A stretch of DNA of 64,000 nucleotides, taken from contig CP046864.1 in the NCBI GenBank assembly GCA_039640495.1, positions 2,901,001 to 2,965,000 on the forward strand, in the 5' to 3' direction. Below are positions 1 to 9,052 of this stretch, in pieces. Each line of letters begins with the position of its first letter. Positions within the stretch are counted from its first letter, which is position 1. Made by a program: the position numbers and the translations under genes. Under the pieces are notes generated by a model, which made no database searches, was not told where the DNA came from, and worked only from the letters and a program-made list of their open reading frames with translations. The stretch comes from Rhodobacteraceae bacterium IMCC1335. Its GTDB lineage: Bacteria; Pseudomonadota; Alphaproteobacteria; Rhodobacterales; Rhodobacteraceae.

Positions 1-2
1 TA

Positions 3-275
3 TCCGCCTTAACGCTTGTCGGGCTAGAAGCGGCTTGGCAGGCGGTGCTTGAGCTGACGGATTGGCGCAAAGCCAATGGTCATTTTGAAGGCCGGCGTGC
101 CCAACAGGCCCGATTTTGGTTTGAAGAAGACGTCAAGCAAGGCGCCTTAGACGTTTTGAACCGACAGGAAATTAGAAATGAACTCGAGCGTCTGGGCCTG
201 CAAGTTGAAGCCGGGGGGCTTTCCCCCGCGCGCGCGGCGGAACGGGTTTTGAAACGCCTGAGCCAACTAAAGTGA
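3..275 (+). CDS. meaB: MeaB/ArgK-type GTPase, C-terminal part
   Basis: The reading frame is open from the window edge, so only the last 90 residues are present. The family consists of P-loop GTPases that act as chaperones of adenosylcobalamin-dependent methylmalonyl-CoA mutase, guarding cofactor loading in the propionate pathway. The GTPase domain lies outside the window. What is visible is the C-terminal helical dimerisation arm, with the typical W-x-x-V-L-E-L start, the F-x-x-R-R-x-x-Q-A-R segment and the W-F-E-E-D-V motif. A shorter GTG start at 45 exists, but the coding pattern continues upstream of it, so the gene is cut by the window edge and is not short. Recognised by family resemblance only. 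Confidence 0.8.
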   Translation, partial: SALTLVGLEAAWQAVLELTDWRKANGHFEGRRAQQARFWFEEDVKQGALDVLNRQEIRNELERLGLQVEAGGLSPARAAERVLKRLSQLK

Positions 276-507
276 TTCGAATGATTGGGCGCTTATAAAC
301 CGCGGCGATCCTGCCTTGGCCCTTGCAGGTCGAATTTTAGGGCGGTTTTCAAACCCACCCGGCGTTTTCAAGGCGTCAGGCGCTTGACGCGCCCGTTCAA
401 TGCCCCTAAGACCGCATTTCAAGTTTTGGGCCTGCCTTTGGCATGCTGCCCTTCAGTGGTAGAATTGGCGCAAACTGCGCATTAAGCAAAAGCAAGAGGA
501 TTGAGAG

Positions 508-798
508 ATGGCACGTCGTTGCGAGTTCACAGGAAAAGGCCCGATGTCTGGTAACAATGTCAGCCATGCCAATAACAAAACCAAGCGTCGTTTTTTGCCA
601 AATCTGAACGACGTGACCTTGCAATCTGAAGTTTTAAATCGTGGTTTTAAGTTCCGCATTTCAGCGGCCGCATTGCGCTCAGTTGATCATCGTGGTGGCT
701 TGGACCAATTCTTGGCAAAAGCCAAAGATGACGAATTGTCAACAAACGCGTTGAAATTGAAAAAAGAGATCGCCAAAGCCCAGACGGCCTCGGCGTAG
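508..798 (+). CDS. rpmB: 50S ribosomal protein L28
   Basis: A 96-residue basic protein of the large ribosomal subunit. It opens with the characteristic M-A-R-R-C-E-x-T-G-K-G-P segment, followed by the [15 protein letters not shown] pattern and the N-L-N-D-V core, which identify bL28. The length and the C-terminal extension ending in a lysine/alanine-rich helix fit alphaproteobacterial L28. The ATG at 508 follows an AGGA-type ribosome site (ggattgagag). About 230 bases separate it from the preceding gene; this leader contains a small open frame (285-485) that I do not consider coding. Highly confident. Confidence 0.97.
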   Translation: MARRCEFTGKGPMSGNNVSHANNKTKRRFLPNLNDVTLQSEVLNRGFKFRISAAALRSVDHRGGLDQFLAKAKDDELSTNALKLKKEIAKAQTASA

Positions 799-870
799 CC
801 CCAACGCAGCGTAGCGGCTGGATTTTAGACAAAACCAGCGAATATGCCCCTGAACGATAAGGCTGGCCTG

Positions 871-1260
871 ATGAAAAACCTGCCTCATCGTTTGAAAAAA
901 CATTGCGGGGCATTTTTTCTTTTTAGTCTACTGGTCGCGGGGCTATTACCGCTCGGGCAGGTATCTGCGCGTAGCGTTTTGATGCAAGATACCGCCGGTC
1001 ACCTGGTAATTTGCAGCGGAGACGCGTCCGTTGTTATTGCAGTAGATTCCCATGGCGCACCGATTTCAGATGAAACTTCCTGCCCAGAGTGTTCTTGCCT
1101 TAATCCCATAGATGCAGACATCAACCGCGGCGTTGTCTTGAAAACGTCTACCGCCTCGCGGGCCGCAGAGGCCTTAAGACGGCAAGATGCTTATCAAAAA
1201 TCCATTTATTCCATCCAGCTGCGCGGCCCACCCTCTCAGGTCAAATCCACATATTCATAA
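871..1260 (+). CDS. Small exported protein, DUF2946-like
   Basis: A 129-residue protein if started at the ATG at 871, which has AAGG upstream; another in-frame ATG at 844 adds nine residues but has a poorer ribosome site. The N-terminus is basic (K-N-L-P-H-R-L-K-K-H) and followed by a 20-residue hydrophobic segment ending near an A-R site, so it is probably secreted or anchored in the inner membrane. The middle carries a C-P-E-C-S-C cluster (near residue 80) and the end is polar. DUF2946-type proteins with a cysteine cluster often precede copper chaperones, and here PCu(A)C follows after 28 bases. A metal-related role is inferred from this context only. Confidence 0.6.
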   Translation: MKNLPHRLKKHCGAFFLFSLLVAGLLPLGQVSARSVLMQDTAGHLVICSGDASVVIAVDSHGAPISDETSCPECSCLNPIDADINRGVVLKTSTASRAAEALRRQDAYQKSIYSIQLRGPPSQVKSTYS

Positions 1261-1288
1261 ATTTTGACCGAACCAAGAGAGAGCCAAA

Positions 1289-1747
1289 ATGACCCATTTA
1301 AGATCCTTTTTTGTAGCTATAATCCTCTGTGGCCTACCAGCGCTTCTATCCGCCGATACGATTATCATCAAAGATGCTTACGCGTATCGCGCGACCCCCT
1401 CGTCAAAAGCGGGCGGTATTTTCATGATGATCCATAATCACGGCACAGCCGATGATCGGCTCGTCAGTGTTGCGTCAACTGCAGCACGGAAAGCCGAATT
1501 ACACACCCATATAGGATCTGCCGATGGGGTGATGAAAATGCGACCCGTCCTCGACGGGTTTGCGATTGAAGCAGGTAAAATGGCCATGCTCAAACGTGGT
1601 GCGGATCACATCATGCTGATGGGGTTGCGCAGCAGTTGGCATCAGGGTGATCTGATTTCTATCGTTTTAACTTTTGAGAAGGCCGGTGAAATGACGCTTG
1701 ACGTCCCGGTTGACTTAAACCGGGCTGACGCAGCGCATTCCCACTAA
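1289..1747 (+). CDS. Periplasmic copper chaperone PCu(A)C
   Basis: A 152-residue member of the PCu(A)C family (formerly DUF461), which binds Cu(I) in the periplasm and helps metallate the CuA centre of cytochrome c oxidase. A signal peptide is clear (residues 1-22, ending L-L-S-A-D). The copper-ligand pattern is visible: H72 and H74 in the E-L-H-T-H segment, M82 and M84 in the V-M-K-M segment, and H107, M109 and M111 in the D-H-I-M-L-M segment. The C-terminus ends in an H-S-H tail that might add a weak metal site. It follows the DUF2946-like gene closely, with AAGAGAG as ribosome site, and the two probably form an operon. Confidence 0.9.
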   Translation: MTHLRSFFVAIILCGLPALLSADTIIIKDAYAYRATPSSKAGGIFMMIHNHGTADDRLVSVASTAARKAELHTHIGSADGVMKMRPVLDGFAIEAGKMAMLKRGADHIMLMGLRSSWHQGDLISIVLTFEKAGEMTLDVPVDLNRADAAHSH

Positions 1748-1914
1748 AGGTACCAATCATTGGTTTGACAAAGCGGGAACCAAAGCAAAAACGCATCGCT
1801 GCCGCTTTTCAATATCGCAGCTCTTTATAGAGAGGCTTTATTGGGCAGTTATTTTTCTGCGCTTGGTGATCCAATTTAGGTCAGCAAGCGTATTGATATC
1901 AAGCAGGAGAAAAA

Positions 1915-2313
1915 ATGATACATGTTTTGTTGTATATCGTCACCGCAATCGTCTTTCTAGCGCTTGACGTCGTCATGCTCAAAAAGGTGATGTATCCGCT
2001 CTTTTCGTCGAATATCGGGCCGATGATGCTGGAAGACCTTCGCATGGGACCTGCAGCGGTGTTTTACTTATTTTATGTTGTGGGCGTGGTCTGGTTTGTC
2101 TCAATTCCAGCCTTGAATGTTGGTTCGATCGCTCAGGCGTTTTTTGCCGGCGCAGTTCTTGGCGCGCTGGCATACGGAACCTATGAGTTTACAAATTTCG
2201 CGACACTGAAAGGCTGGACGGCGCAAATGGTAATGGTTGACGTCATTTGGGGCGCCGTTTTAACAGGAACATCAGCGGCGGTAGGCGTGGCCGTAACGAA
2301 ACATTTCACATAG
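1915..2313 (+). CDS. DUF2177 family membrane protein
   Basis: A 132-residue, very hydrophobic protein with four predicted membrane helices (around residues 3-24, 48-66, 72-90 and 105-127). The Y-x-x-T-A-x-x-F-L-A-L-D start, the L-R-x-G-P-A-A-V-F-Y-L-F-Y segment and the G-x-x-Y-G-T-Y-E-F-T-N-F-A-T-L-K-G-W motif are the signatures of the DUF2177 family. These are small inner-membrane proteins of unknown function. An AGGAG ribosome site precedes the ATG. It is monocistronic here: the next gene starts 84 bases later after its own AGGAG. Confidence 0.88.
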   Translation: MIHVLLYIVTAIVFLALDVVMLKKVMYPLFSSNIGPMMLEDLRMGPAAVFYLFYVVGVVWFVSIPALNVGSIAQAFFAGAVLGALAYGTYEFTNFATLKGWTAQMVMVDVIWGAVLTGTSAAVGVAVTKHFT

Positions 2314-2397
2314 ACAAGCCTCCCATGCTGCAGATGGATGCTTGGCATTCCTTGCAAATAAACTTATAGCCGGCACAGCTATTTAGGAGCCTGGCGA

Positions 2398-3186
2398 ATG
2401 CAAGGAAGTGCAAACCTCAACGTAATGATCAAAGCAGCCCGTAAAGCTGGCAGATCGCTTCTGAAAGATTTTACCGAGGTTGAAAATTTACAAGTTTCAA
2501 GCAAGAGCGCGGGGGATTTTGTATCGCGCGCAGATATCGCAGCAGAAGCGATTATCAAAGCTGAATTAACGGCGGCCCGCCCCACTTATGGCTGGGTGGG
2601 AGAGGAAAGCGATGCCATCGAGGGGCAAGACCCCACGCGGCGCTGGCTTGTTGACCCTTTAGATGGCACCACCAACTTTTTGCATGGCCTGCCACATTGG
2701 GCTGTGTCCATCGCATTAGAACATAAAGGGCAAATTGTTGCCGGCGTGGTCTATGATCCAACAAAAGATGAAATATTCATAGCCGAAAAAGGCCAGGGGG
2801 CCTGGTTGAATGAAAGCCGGTTGCGCGTTTCAGGCCGCAAACGGATGATTGAAAGCATTTACGCAACCGGATTGCCCTTTGCAGGTCGCTCCGATTTGCC
2901 CGAAACCCTGAAAGATCTTGCGCAATTGCTACCCGCCTGCGCAGGCGTGCGGCGCTGGGGCGCCGCAGCCCTTGATCTGGCTTATGTGGCTGCAGGGCGC
3001 TATGACGGGTATTGGGAGCGCCGCTTAAACCTTTGGGACATTGCAGCCGGCGTAATTATAGCGCGCGAAGCAGGTGCAATCGTAGAAGGCATGGCTGCGA
3101 ATTCTGATCCTGTCGAAACCGCTGATATTTTATGCGCAAACGATCTGCAGTTTAACCAATTTGCGGCTTTAATCCGGGGCGCATAA
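2398..3186 (+). CDS. Inositol monophosphatase family protein
   Basis: A 262-residue Mg2+-dependent phosphatase of the inositol monophosphatase/SuhB superfamily. All metal-site motifs are present: G-E-E (E69, E70), D-P-L-D-G-T-T-N (D86, D89) and W-D-I-A-A-G (D214 near residues 213-218). In the family these residues bind two or three Mg2+ ions that hydrolyse sugar or inositol phosphates. Many bacterial members act on other substrates (histidinol phosphate, 3'-phosphoadenosine 5'-phosphate), so the substrate cannot be assigned. The ATG follows GGAG by about eight bases. Neighbours give no pathway hint. Confidence 0.9.
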   Translation: MQGSANLNVMIKAARKAGRSLLKDFTEVENLQVSSKSAGDFVSRADIAAEAIIKAELTAARPTYGWVGEESDAIEGQDPTRRWLVDPLDGTTNFLHGLPHWAVSIALEHKGQIVAGVVYDPTKDEIFIAEKGQGAWLNESRLRVSGRKRMIESIYATGLPFAGRSDLPETLKDLAQLLPACAGVRRWGAAALDLAYVAAGRYDGYWERRLNLWDIAAGVIIAREAGAIVEGMAANSDPVETADILCANDLQFNQFAALIRGA

Positions 3187-3241
3187 CAAACAGGTCACAC
3201 CGAGCCGGGTTTCAAATCTGCACCCAACACGCTTCACATAG

Positions 3242-4002
3242 CTATTTTCTGGTATTCGACTTTCTCGGGACCAATGGCACGCGCGCAAGCGAGCCAGCAT
3301 AGATTTTTTCCGGATGGGGCGGATGCCCCAAGGTTTCAAGCCAAAATGCAGCTGCCCCGAGACGTATAAACAAGGGCAAAATCAGAACAAGACCGGCTGC
3401 AAAGCCACCAATATGAGCCCAATATGCGATACCGCTGCTGGCCGCCGTGGAGTTAGCGCCATTCAGGAGCTGTAACGCGAACCAAAGGCCAAGAACGATC
3501 CAAGCGGAAATTGAAAAAACGCGGAAAAACACGACGAAAATCACCAAAATATCAATCTTGGCTTTTGGGAATAACAGCAAATACCCCCCATCACCCCAGC
3601 GATCGCGCCAGAGGCCCCAACCACAGGAATAGGCGAAGCCGGATCGGCCAAAACCTGCGCCAAATTCGCCAATGCGCCGCAGGCCAAGTAAAACCCCAAA
3701 AAAAGCAGATGGCCCAATTCATCCTCTAAATTATCGCCATAAATATACAGAAACAACATGTTCCCGGCTAAATGAAGCAGCCCACCATGCAAGAAAACTG
3801 AACTGATCAAGCTATGAAGATTAACCCCATAGCTAATATCCTCAGGGAACATCGCCCACCGTTCAAAAATGATTTGTGTTGCGCTTTCGCTATCGGCACT
3901 GCCCCAATAACTCAAAAATATTGCTGCATTTATAAGGATCAAACCATAGGTGATGATGGGTTTCCGTGCGGGTGGATTGTGATCTCGAAATGGCAAAAAC
4001 AT
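3242..4002 (-). pseudogene. Rhomboid intramembrane serine protease, frameshifted
   Basis: Two overlapping minus-strand frames together give one rhomboid protease. The first (4002 down to 3541) contains the N-terminal helix, the H-G-G-L-L-H-L-A-G-N-M-L-F-L-Y-I-Y-G-D segment of the second helix and the catalytic-serine motif V-G-A-S-G-A-I-A-G. The second (ending 3242) continues with L-L-L-F-P-K-A-K-I and contains the catalytic histidine region A-H-I-G-G-F-A-A-G. The join lies in a run of six G (minus strand, 3584-3589): one more G would give M-G-G-Y-L-L-L-F-P and restore the frame. It is either a recent inactivation by slippage or a sequencing error. The catalytic dyad is otherwise intact. Confidence 0.82.
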
Positions 4003-4270
4003 GCGCTAAAACTGTCTGATACGAGTCAAAAAGGCAATAAGTTAAAAAATTTTGACAGTCTGATATTGATTTGAAAATGAAACGTATTTTTTCTTTTTAA
4101 ACGGTTGTCAAACACAATTAGAAACCCTATGTGGCGTTTCAAAGTGGTACGTGTTTCCTTTCAACGGCTTTATTTTAGCCGACAAGGTTTAGGCATTTAG
4201 GGCACAGCAGGTTTATGGTGAAAGATGTTCAAAAAGACCTGCAAATTTCATTCATTTTTGAGCCTTTAGC

Positions 4271-5072
4271 ATGAAAAAAGCCTGCCCTGAAACAATCTTT
4301 ACACTTTCTGCGGGTAGAACAGGTACAGCCTGGTTATCAGAGTTTTTAGCCGTAAACCTAAATTGCGAGGCTCTCCATGAATCCTTAGGTGTCGAGGATT
4401 TTGGCAATCGAATGCCTGACATCAAAATAATGCGCAGTTTCAACGAGAATGGGAATAACGCGATCGTAAAGGATTTTTGGAAACGAAAGTTTTCAATGCT
4501 GACTTCAAACATTCATATCGAGATCAATCATACACTAGGAAAATGCGGGTTAATTGAAAATATTTCTCGCTCCCAACTGGCAGAAAAAAGTAGGATTATT
4601 ATTTTAAAACGAGATATTGTTCGGCAATGCGCAAGTTATGTGGTGAGACATGATTTTGTGGATATAACCACGGCTTGGCAATGGTACCTTCACCCCAGCT
4701 ACCAAAAAAAAACTTATCAATCCAAAATTATTTTCACAATTTGAAGGGATTGGACTCGCTCTTTGGTATTGCTACGAAATGGCAGCTCGCCAAGCTTATT
4801 ATAAGCTTTATTTCAGTTCAAAAGTTAAGTTCATTGACGCGCAACTAGAGCATATTGCCACCCCGTCGGGTGCTCAGGAATTTTGGCAAGCCATTGGACA
4901 GCCGGGGCAATGTTCTTTGCCACCGCGCAAAAATGAAAATAGGGTGCAAACGCCTCAAGGTCTGATCGAGCATTCAACCAAAATCATATCGAAAATTCAC
5001 TTCAACCCAAATATTATCGCGCAACAAGCATTCGACGATGGGTTTAGTTTCGAACATAAGCAAACCACTTGA
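4271..5072 (+). pseudogene. P-loop sulfotransferase-like protein, frameshifted
   Basis: The first frame (4271-4744) begins with T-L-S-A-G-R-T-G-T-A-W-L, the phosphosulfate-binding loop of PAPS-dependent sulfotransferases, and contains I-I-I-L-K-R-D-I-V-R-Q-C, equivalent to the 3'-phosphate-binding R-D-x-R-x-x-x-S region. The second frame (to 5072) continues with L-F-S-Q-F-E-G-I-G-L-A-L-W-Y and K-V-K-F-I-D-A-Q-L-E. The two join at a run of nine A (4704-4712); eight A would keep one frame through to the stop at 5072, giving about 266 residues. This could be a true pseudogene or a homopolymer sequencing error. The acceptor substrate is unknown. Confidence 0.7.
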
Positions 5073-5767
5073 AGCCAAGGTTTTTTAACATAGCTTCAGA
5101 ATTAAGCTCTTAATTATCCGATTGTGGATTGGACGTACTTTTGGGCTGTTTCGCAATGCAAAGGCTTTATCGCATCGCACTAAGCTCATTTTTTCAAGTG
5201 AGCGCGCGCTATTTGTCACCACTTAAGATAGATATCTGACACCTGTCGTTTTGCTGAAACTTCAAGCCGTCAAAGAAAGCGTAAACGCACCGCACTTTGA
5301 GGGCCATCTTTCTTCTCTGTTTTCAAACCGTCCACAAAAAAACACTTTGGGACAGGCATCAAAAGTTGAATTTAAACAGTGTTTGTAAGGGATAATTCCA
5401 AAAATTGAATTTCCGACAGACAAAATATACTGCTTAAAGACTTTGAGCATTTCCGACATAGTTCTATTTTTATGCAAAAAGGCCCAAAAAAATTGGGCTT
5501 TATCAGCCTCCACAAGCTGCTGGGGCCTTGGCCGGGCCGCGTGAAATCATATGTTCCGACCTTGATAGAGAGCGCTTTCGCTTGGCGGATCCTTATGAAT
5601 GTCTTTTATATATGTGCTCCTGACGGTTTTACCCCTACGGCTTAAACAGCAATTCATGTGGTAGGCTCAGCTTTGCTGATTTGTCGTTTTCAACGGCCTT
5701 AAATTTCAAACATCATATTTGCAAAACTGGCTATGCCATGATTTTCTGTGCATATGAAAGGTCACTT
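5073..5767. other. Non-coding stretch with one hairpin
   Basis: No open frame here has convincing coding character. The only clear structure is a hairpin at 5482-5498 (GCCCAA, five A, TTGGGC) followed by TTTAT, which could terminate transcription in the plus direction. The region upstream of 5768 should hold the promoter of the HMG-CoA reductase gene, but I see no confident -35/-10 pair. Confidence 0.5.
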
Positions 5768-7063
5768 ATGTCAGATGCATCATCCGAATATTCAAGGCTC
5801 CCCAACCTTCGCGATCTAACAATTGAAACCAGACGAGCTTTGGTTTCTGACGCTGCCGGATTGTCGCAAGCCGCACGGGTTAATCTTGCCGGGGAAAATA
5901 GCCTTCAAGAACATATCGCTGATGGCATGATCGAAAATGTGATTGGAAAGTTCGAGCTTCCACTTGGTGTTGCAACAAATTTTAAAATTAATAATCGCGA
6001 TTATTTGATCCCTATGGCGGTTGAAGAACCCTCGGTCGTTGCGGCTGCCTCGCATATGGCCAAATTAGCCCGCAATTGTGGGGGGTTTCATGCCAATGCC
6101 GAACGACCGGTTATGCGCGCGCAAATTCAAATCTTAGATCTTTCAGACCCAGCAGAAGCGCTCGAAAAAATCCAAAACCATGCCGACCAATTGATTGCCG
6201 ACGCGAATGATTGCGATCCTGTCTTGGTTTCCTTGGGTGGGGGCTGTTTTGAAATAGAAGGTCATCTTTTCAGAGATACCCCTATGGGCAATATGCTGGT
6301 TTTACATCTCTTAGTGGATGTGCGTGATGCGATGGGAGCCAATACCGTAAATACAATGGCGGAAAAATTAGCGCCTAAAATCGAAGAGATTACGCAAGGC
6401 AGAGTTCGCCTACGCATTTTGTCAAACCTTGCTGATTTGCGTTTGGTGCGCGCGCATGTGTCGCTAAACGTAAGCCTATTTGACGGGGAACAAATCACCG
6501 GCCATGAGCTGTGCACTGGCCTTGTTGAAGCTGCGACATTGGCCCAAATAGATCCTTATCGCGCGGCAACGCATAATAAAGGCATTATGAACGGTATTGA
6601 CCCTATTGTTCTGGCAACCGGAAATGATTGGCGCGCCATAGAGGCCGGAGCGCATGCCTATGCCGCAAGAAACGGGCGATACACGGCATTAAGCACATGG
6701 GCGATTACCTCAACGGGTTATTTAAAAGGCGAAATTGAACTTCCGATGGCCGTCGGTATTATTGGCGGTGCAACAAAGGCCCACCCCGCTGCGCAAGCTG
6801 CATTAGAATTGATCAATGTCGGGTCCGCCGGGGAATTGGCAGAGGTCATCGCCTCTGTGGGTTTGGCGCAAAACTTAGCAGCTTTGCGCGCCCTTGCCGA
6901 TGAGGGCATTCAAAAAGGTCATATGCGTCTTCATGCGCGAACGGTTGCGATAACGGCAGGGGCAAGCCCTGAGCAAGTTAGCCACATTGCACAGAAAATG
7001 ATTGAGCACGGGGCGATAAACGCCGAAACCGCCCAACATTTCCTTAAAGCCCAAAAGCCTTAA
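5768..7063 (+). CDS. mvaA: Class II hydroxymethylglutaryl-CoA reductase
   Basis: A 431-residue protein of the class II (degradative-type) HMG-CoA reductases, which interconvert HMG-CoA and mevalonate with NAD(P)H. Recognised by E-E-P-S-V-V-A-A-A-S (catalytic glutamate), V-D-V-R-D-A-M-G-A-N-T-V-N-T (substrate binding), T-H-N-K-G-I-M-N-G-I (catalytic lysine), the glycine-rich G-I-I-G-G-A-T-K-A-H-P, and the late L-H-A-R with the flap histidine. An upstream in-frame start at 5681 would add 29 residues without homology; the ATG at 5768 has GAAAGG upstream and gives the usual family length. No other mevalonate-pathway gene is adjacent, so the physiological direction cannot be decided. Confidence 0.95.
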   Translation: MSDASSEYSRLPNLRDLTIETRRALVSDAAGLSQAARVNLAGENSLQEHIADGMIENVIGKFELPLGVATNFKINNRDYLIPMAVEEPSVVAAASHMAKLARNCGGFHANAERPVMRAQIQILDLSDPAEALEKIQNHADQLIADANDCDPVLVSLGGGCFEIEGHLFRDTPMGNMLVLHLLVDVRDAMGANTVNTMAEKLAPKIEEITQGRVRLRILSNLADLRLVRAHVSLNVSLFDGEQITGHELCTGLVEAATLAQIDPYRAATHNKGIMNGIDPIVLATGNDWRAIEAGAHAYAARNGRYTALSTWAITSTGYLKGEIELPMAVGIIGGATKAHPAAQAALELINVGSAGELAEVIASVGLAQNLAALRALADEGIQKGHMRLHARTVAITAGASPEQVSHIAQKMIEHGAINAETAQHFLKAQKP

Positions 7064-7646
7064 TCGAAGTATCGCTGCGTTATAAAACATTCGGTTTTGA
7101 TCGCTTTATTCATTCCTGCAAATAACCCATGCCTGAGCCTGCGGATCAGAACCCAACGCGGTTTGTTGCCCCATTCTGGCCAAACCATCTTAGCCTTTTA
7201 AAGAGACGCAGGATATTCTGGCTGAAGCAAATCCCTGATCTGAAAGCGCCACCCAGTGCTAAAAAAATATCCAATAGGTTGTACGAGCCTTAGCAGATTT
7301 ACGTCTTCAAAGAGCGGCGCGCGTTACAAAACAGCGCCGGTTACATTCTTTAAATGCCCCTTGATGAGCCAAGCACCTGTGCCATCGGCTCAACCTTGCT
7401 TTGGTTTTATCAAGCAAAATTTAACCTAATCTTCCCTATGGGTGTTAAAGATCATGCCAAGCTTAGCAAATTCGCGCAGTTTGCGCCCCACCTCAAAACG
7501 CCCGGAGCATCGCTAACGGGACGGGCCATTTTAAAGAACGAATTGCTATTTTTTCATCCGATGCCGTTAATCTTTGATTGCGAAATAAGAAATCTCCATC
7601 AAGATAGCCCGGATCGGTTTAAGCGTCTTGTCAGAGGAAAAAATCA
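7064..7646. other. Non-coding gap before the polyamine cluster
   Basis: A 583-base stretch. A 110-codon open frame at 7354-7686 overlaps the start of the next gene and has no recognisable family features, so I do not call it. I see no RNA gene or strong terminator. Confidence 0.45.
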
Positions 7647-8942
7647 ATGTGGGCAAAAGACTGGAAAAACACTTCCTACTGGTTAGACGGGCAGCCATCG
7701 CTGGCTGGAATCAGTCAAACAATTATTCCAGATGTTGATGTCTTGATTGTGGGCTCTGGCTATACGGGGCTGCACGCGGCAATTCAAATATTGCGGGGTG
7801 GCAGAAAAGTCATGATCATTGATGCCGGGGGCCCTGGCTTTGGGTGCAGCACCCGCAATGGTGGACAAATCAGCACCAGTATAAAACCGTCCCAAGCCAA
7901 GCTGGCCCGCAAATTTGGTACGCGCCGGGCAACCGCCATTCGCCAAGAAGGCGAAACTGCTCTTGATTGGATTGAAGACTTTATCACGCGCGAGAAAATC
8001 GATTGCGGGTTTGAACGCTGCGGCAGGTTTCACGCAGCGCATTCAGAAGCCCATTTTCAAACGCTCGCCAAAGATGCCGAGGCGCTTTCCAAATTGGAAA
8101 ACATCGCGGCCACGATTATCCCCAAAGCTGAGCAAAAAAAAGAATTGGGCAGCGATCTCTACCATGGTGGCGTGGTCTATCCCCGCCATGCCTCTGTTCA
8201 TCCGGCCAAATATCACCATGGCTTGCTACGATTGGCGTTGGAGTCAGGAGCGCATGTGGTTGGGCAGTGTCGCGCCGAAAAAATCAACAAAACAAATGCG
8301 GGCTTTGAAGTAAAGACAACGCAGGGCCAAGTGACATGCAAGGACCTAATTGTTGCAACCAATGGTTATACGGGTAACTTAACGCCCTGGCTGAAACGAC
8401 GGGTTATCCCAATTGGCAGCTACATAATTGCCACCGAACCCCTGCAGCCAGAGTTGATGGAAAAACTTTTTCCAACCAATCGGATTATCAGCGACACATG
8501 CAAAGTTGTCTATTATTATCGCCCCTCTCCAGATAAGAAACGCATTTTATTTGGGGGCCGCGTTTCAGCACGGGAAACAGATCCCGCGGCCAGCGGCCCA
8601 AAACTGCATAATGATATGTGCCGCATATTCCCTGAATTAAAACAAACAAAAATTTCACATTCCTGGATGGGCACAGTGGCCTATACATTTGACGAACTGG
8701 CTCATACCGGATGCCATCAAGGCATTTATTACGCGATGGGCTATTGCGGTTCGGGTGTTTCGATGGCCAGTTATCTGGGCATGCGCTTGGGGCAGAAATT
8801 GCTGGGATTGCCGCAGGGCAAAACAGCTTTTGACGATCTGCCATTTCCTACGCGGCCCGCCTATACTGGTCGGCCTTGGTTTTTGCCTGCCATCGTATCT
8901 TGGTATCGCTGGCGTGACCAAATGCAAATGTCGACGCGGTAA
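7647..8942 (+). CDS. FAD-dependent amine oxidoreductase, PuuB/DadA-like
   Basis: A 431-residue flavoprotein of the D-amino-acid-oxidase/gamma-glutamylputrescine oxidase superfamily. The dinucleotide-binding motif V-D-V-L-I-V-G-S-G-Y-T-G is at residues 31-41, followed by I-D-A-G near 60 and the conserved S-T-R-N-G-G-Q-I. The W-x-K-D-W-K-N-T-S-Y-W N-terminus is typical of PuuB-like enzymes. The C-terminal G-Y-C-G-S-G-V-S-M-A closes the FAD site. A polyamine-type ABC transporter begins 110 bases downstream, so oxidation of imported polyamine or its gamma-glutamyl derivative is the best inference. The ATG follows AGAGGAAA. Confidence 0.88.
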   Translation: MWAKDWKNTSYWLDGQPSLAGISQTIIPDVDVLIVGSGYTGLHAAIQILRGGRKVMIIDAGGPGFGCSTRNGGQISTSIKPSQAKLARKFGTRRATAIRQEGETALDWIEDFITREKIDCGFERCGRFHAAHSEAHFQTLAKDAEALSKLENIAATIIPKAEQKKELGSDLYHGGVVYPRHASVHPAKYHHGLLRLALESGAHVVGQCRAEKINKTNAGFEVKTTQGQVTCKDLIVATNGYTGNLTPWLKRRVIPIGSYIIATEPLQPELMEKLFPTNRIISDTCKVVYYYRPSPDKKRILFGGRVSARETDPAASGPKLHNDMCRIFPELKQTKISHSWMGTVAYTFDELAHTGCHQGIYYAMGYCGSGVSMASYLGMRLGQKLLGLPQGKTAFDDLPFPTRPAYTGRPWFLPAIVSWYRWRDQMQMSTR

Positions 8943-9052
8943 AGAAAAAATCAAGAACATATAAATTAAAGGACACAGAATAAGACTCCTGTTGCGTTAA
9001 CAAACTTTCTGGTTACTGTTGTGTTATAAATAACATTACGGGAGATAAAGAA

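Noticed and set aside
285..485. 66-codon plus-strand frame upstream of rpmB
   Set aside because: Basic, low-complexity composition without family features or a ribosome site; lies in the rpmB leader.
7354..7686. 110-codon frame upstream of the FAD oxidoreductase
   Set aside because: Overlaps the better supported gene at 7647 and shows no recognisable domain.
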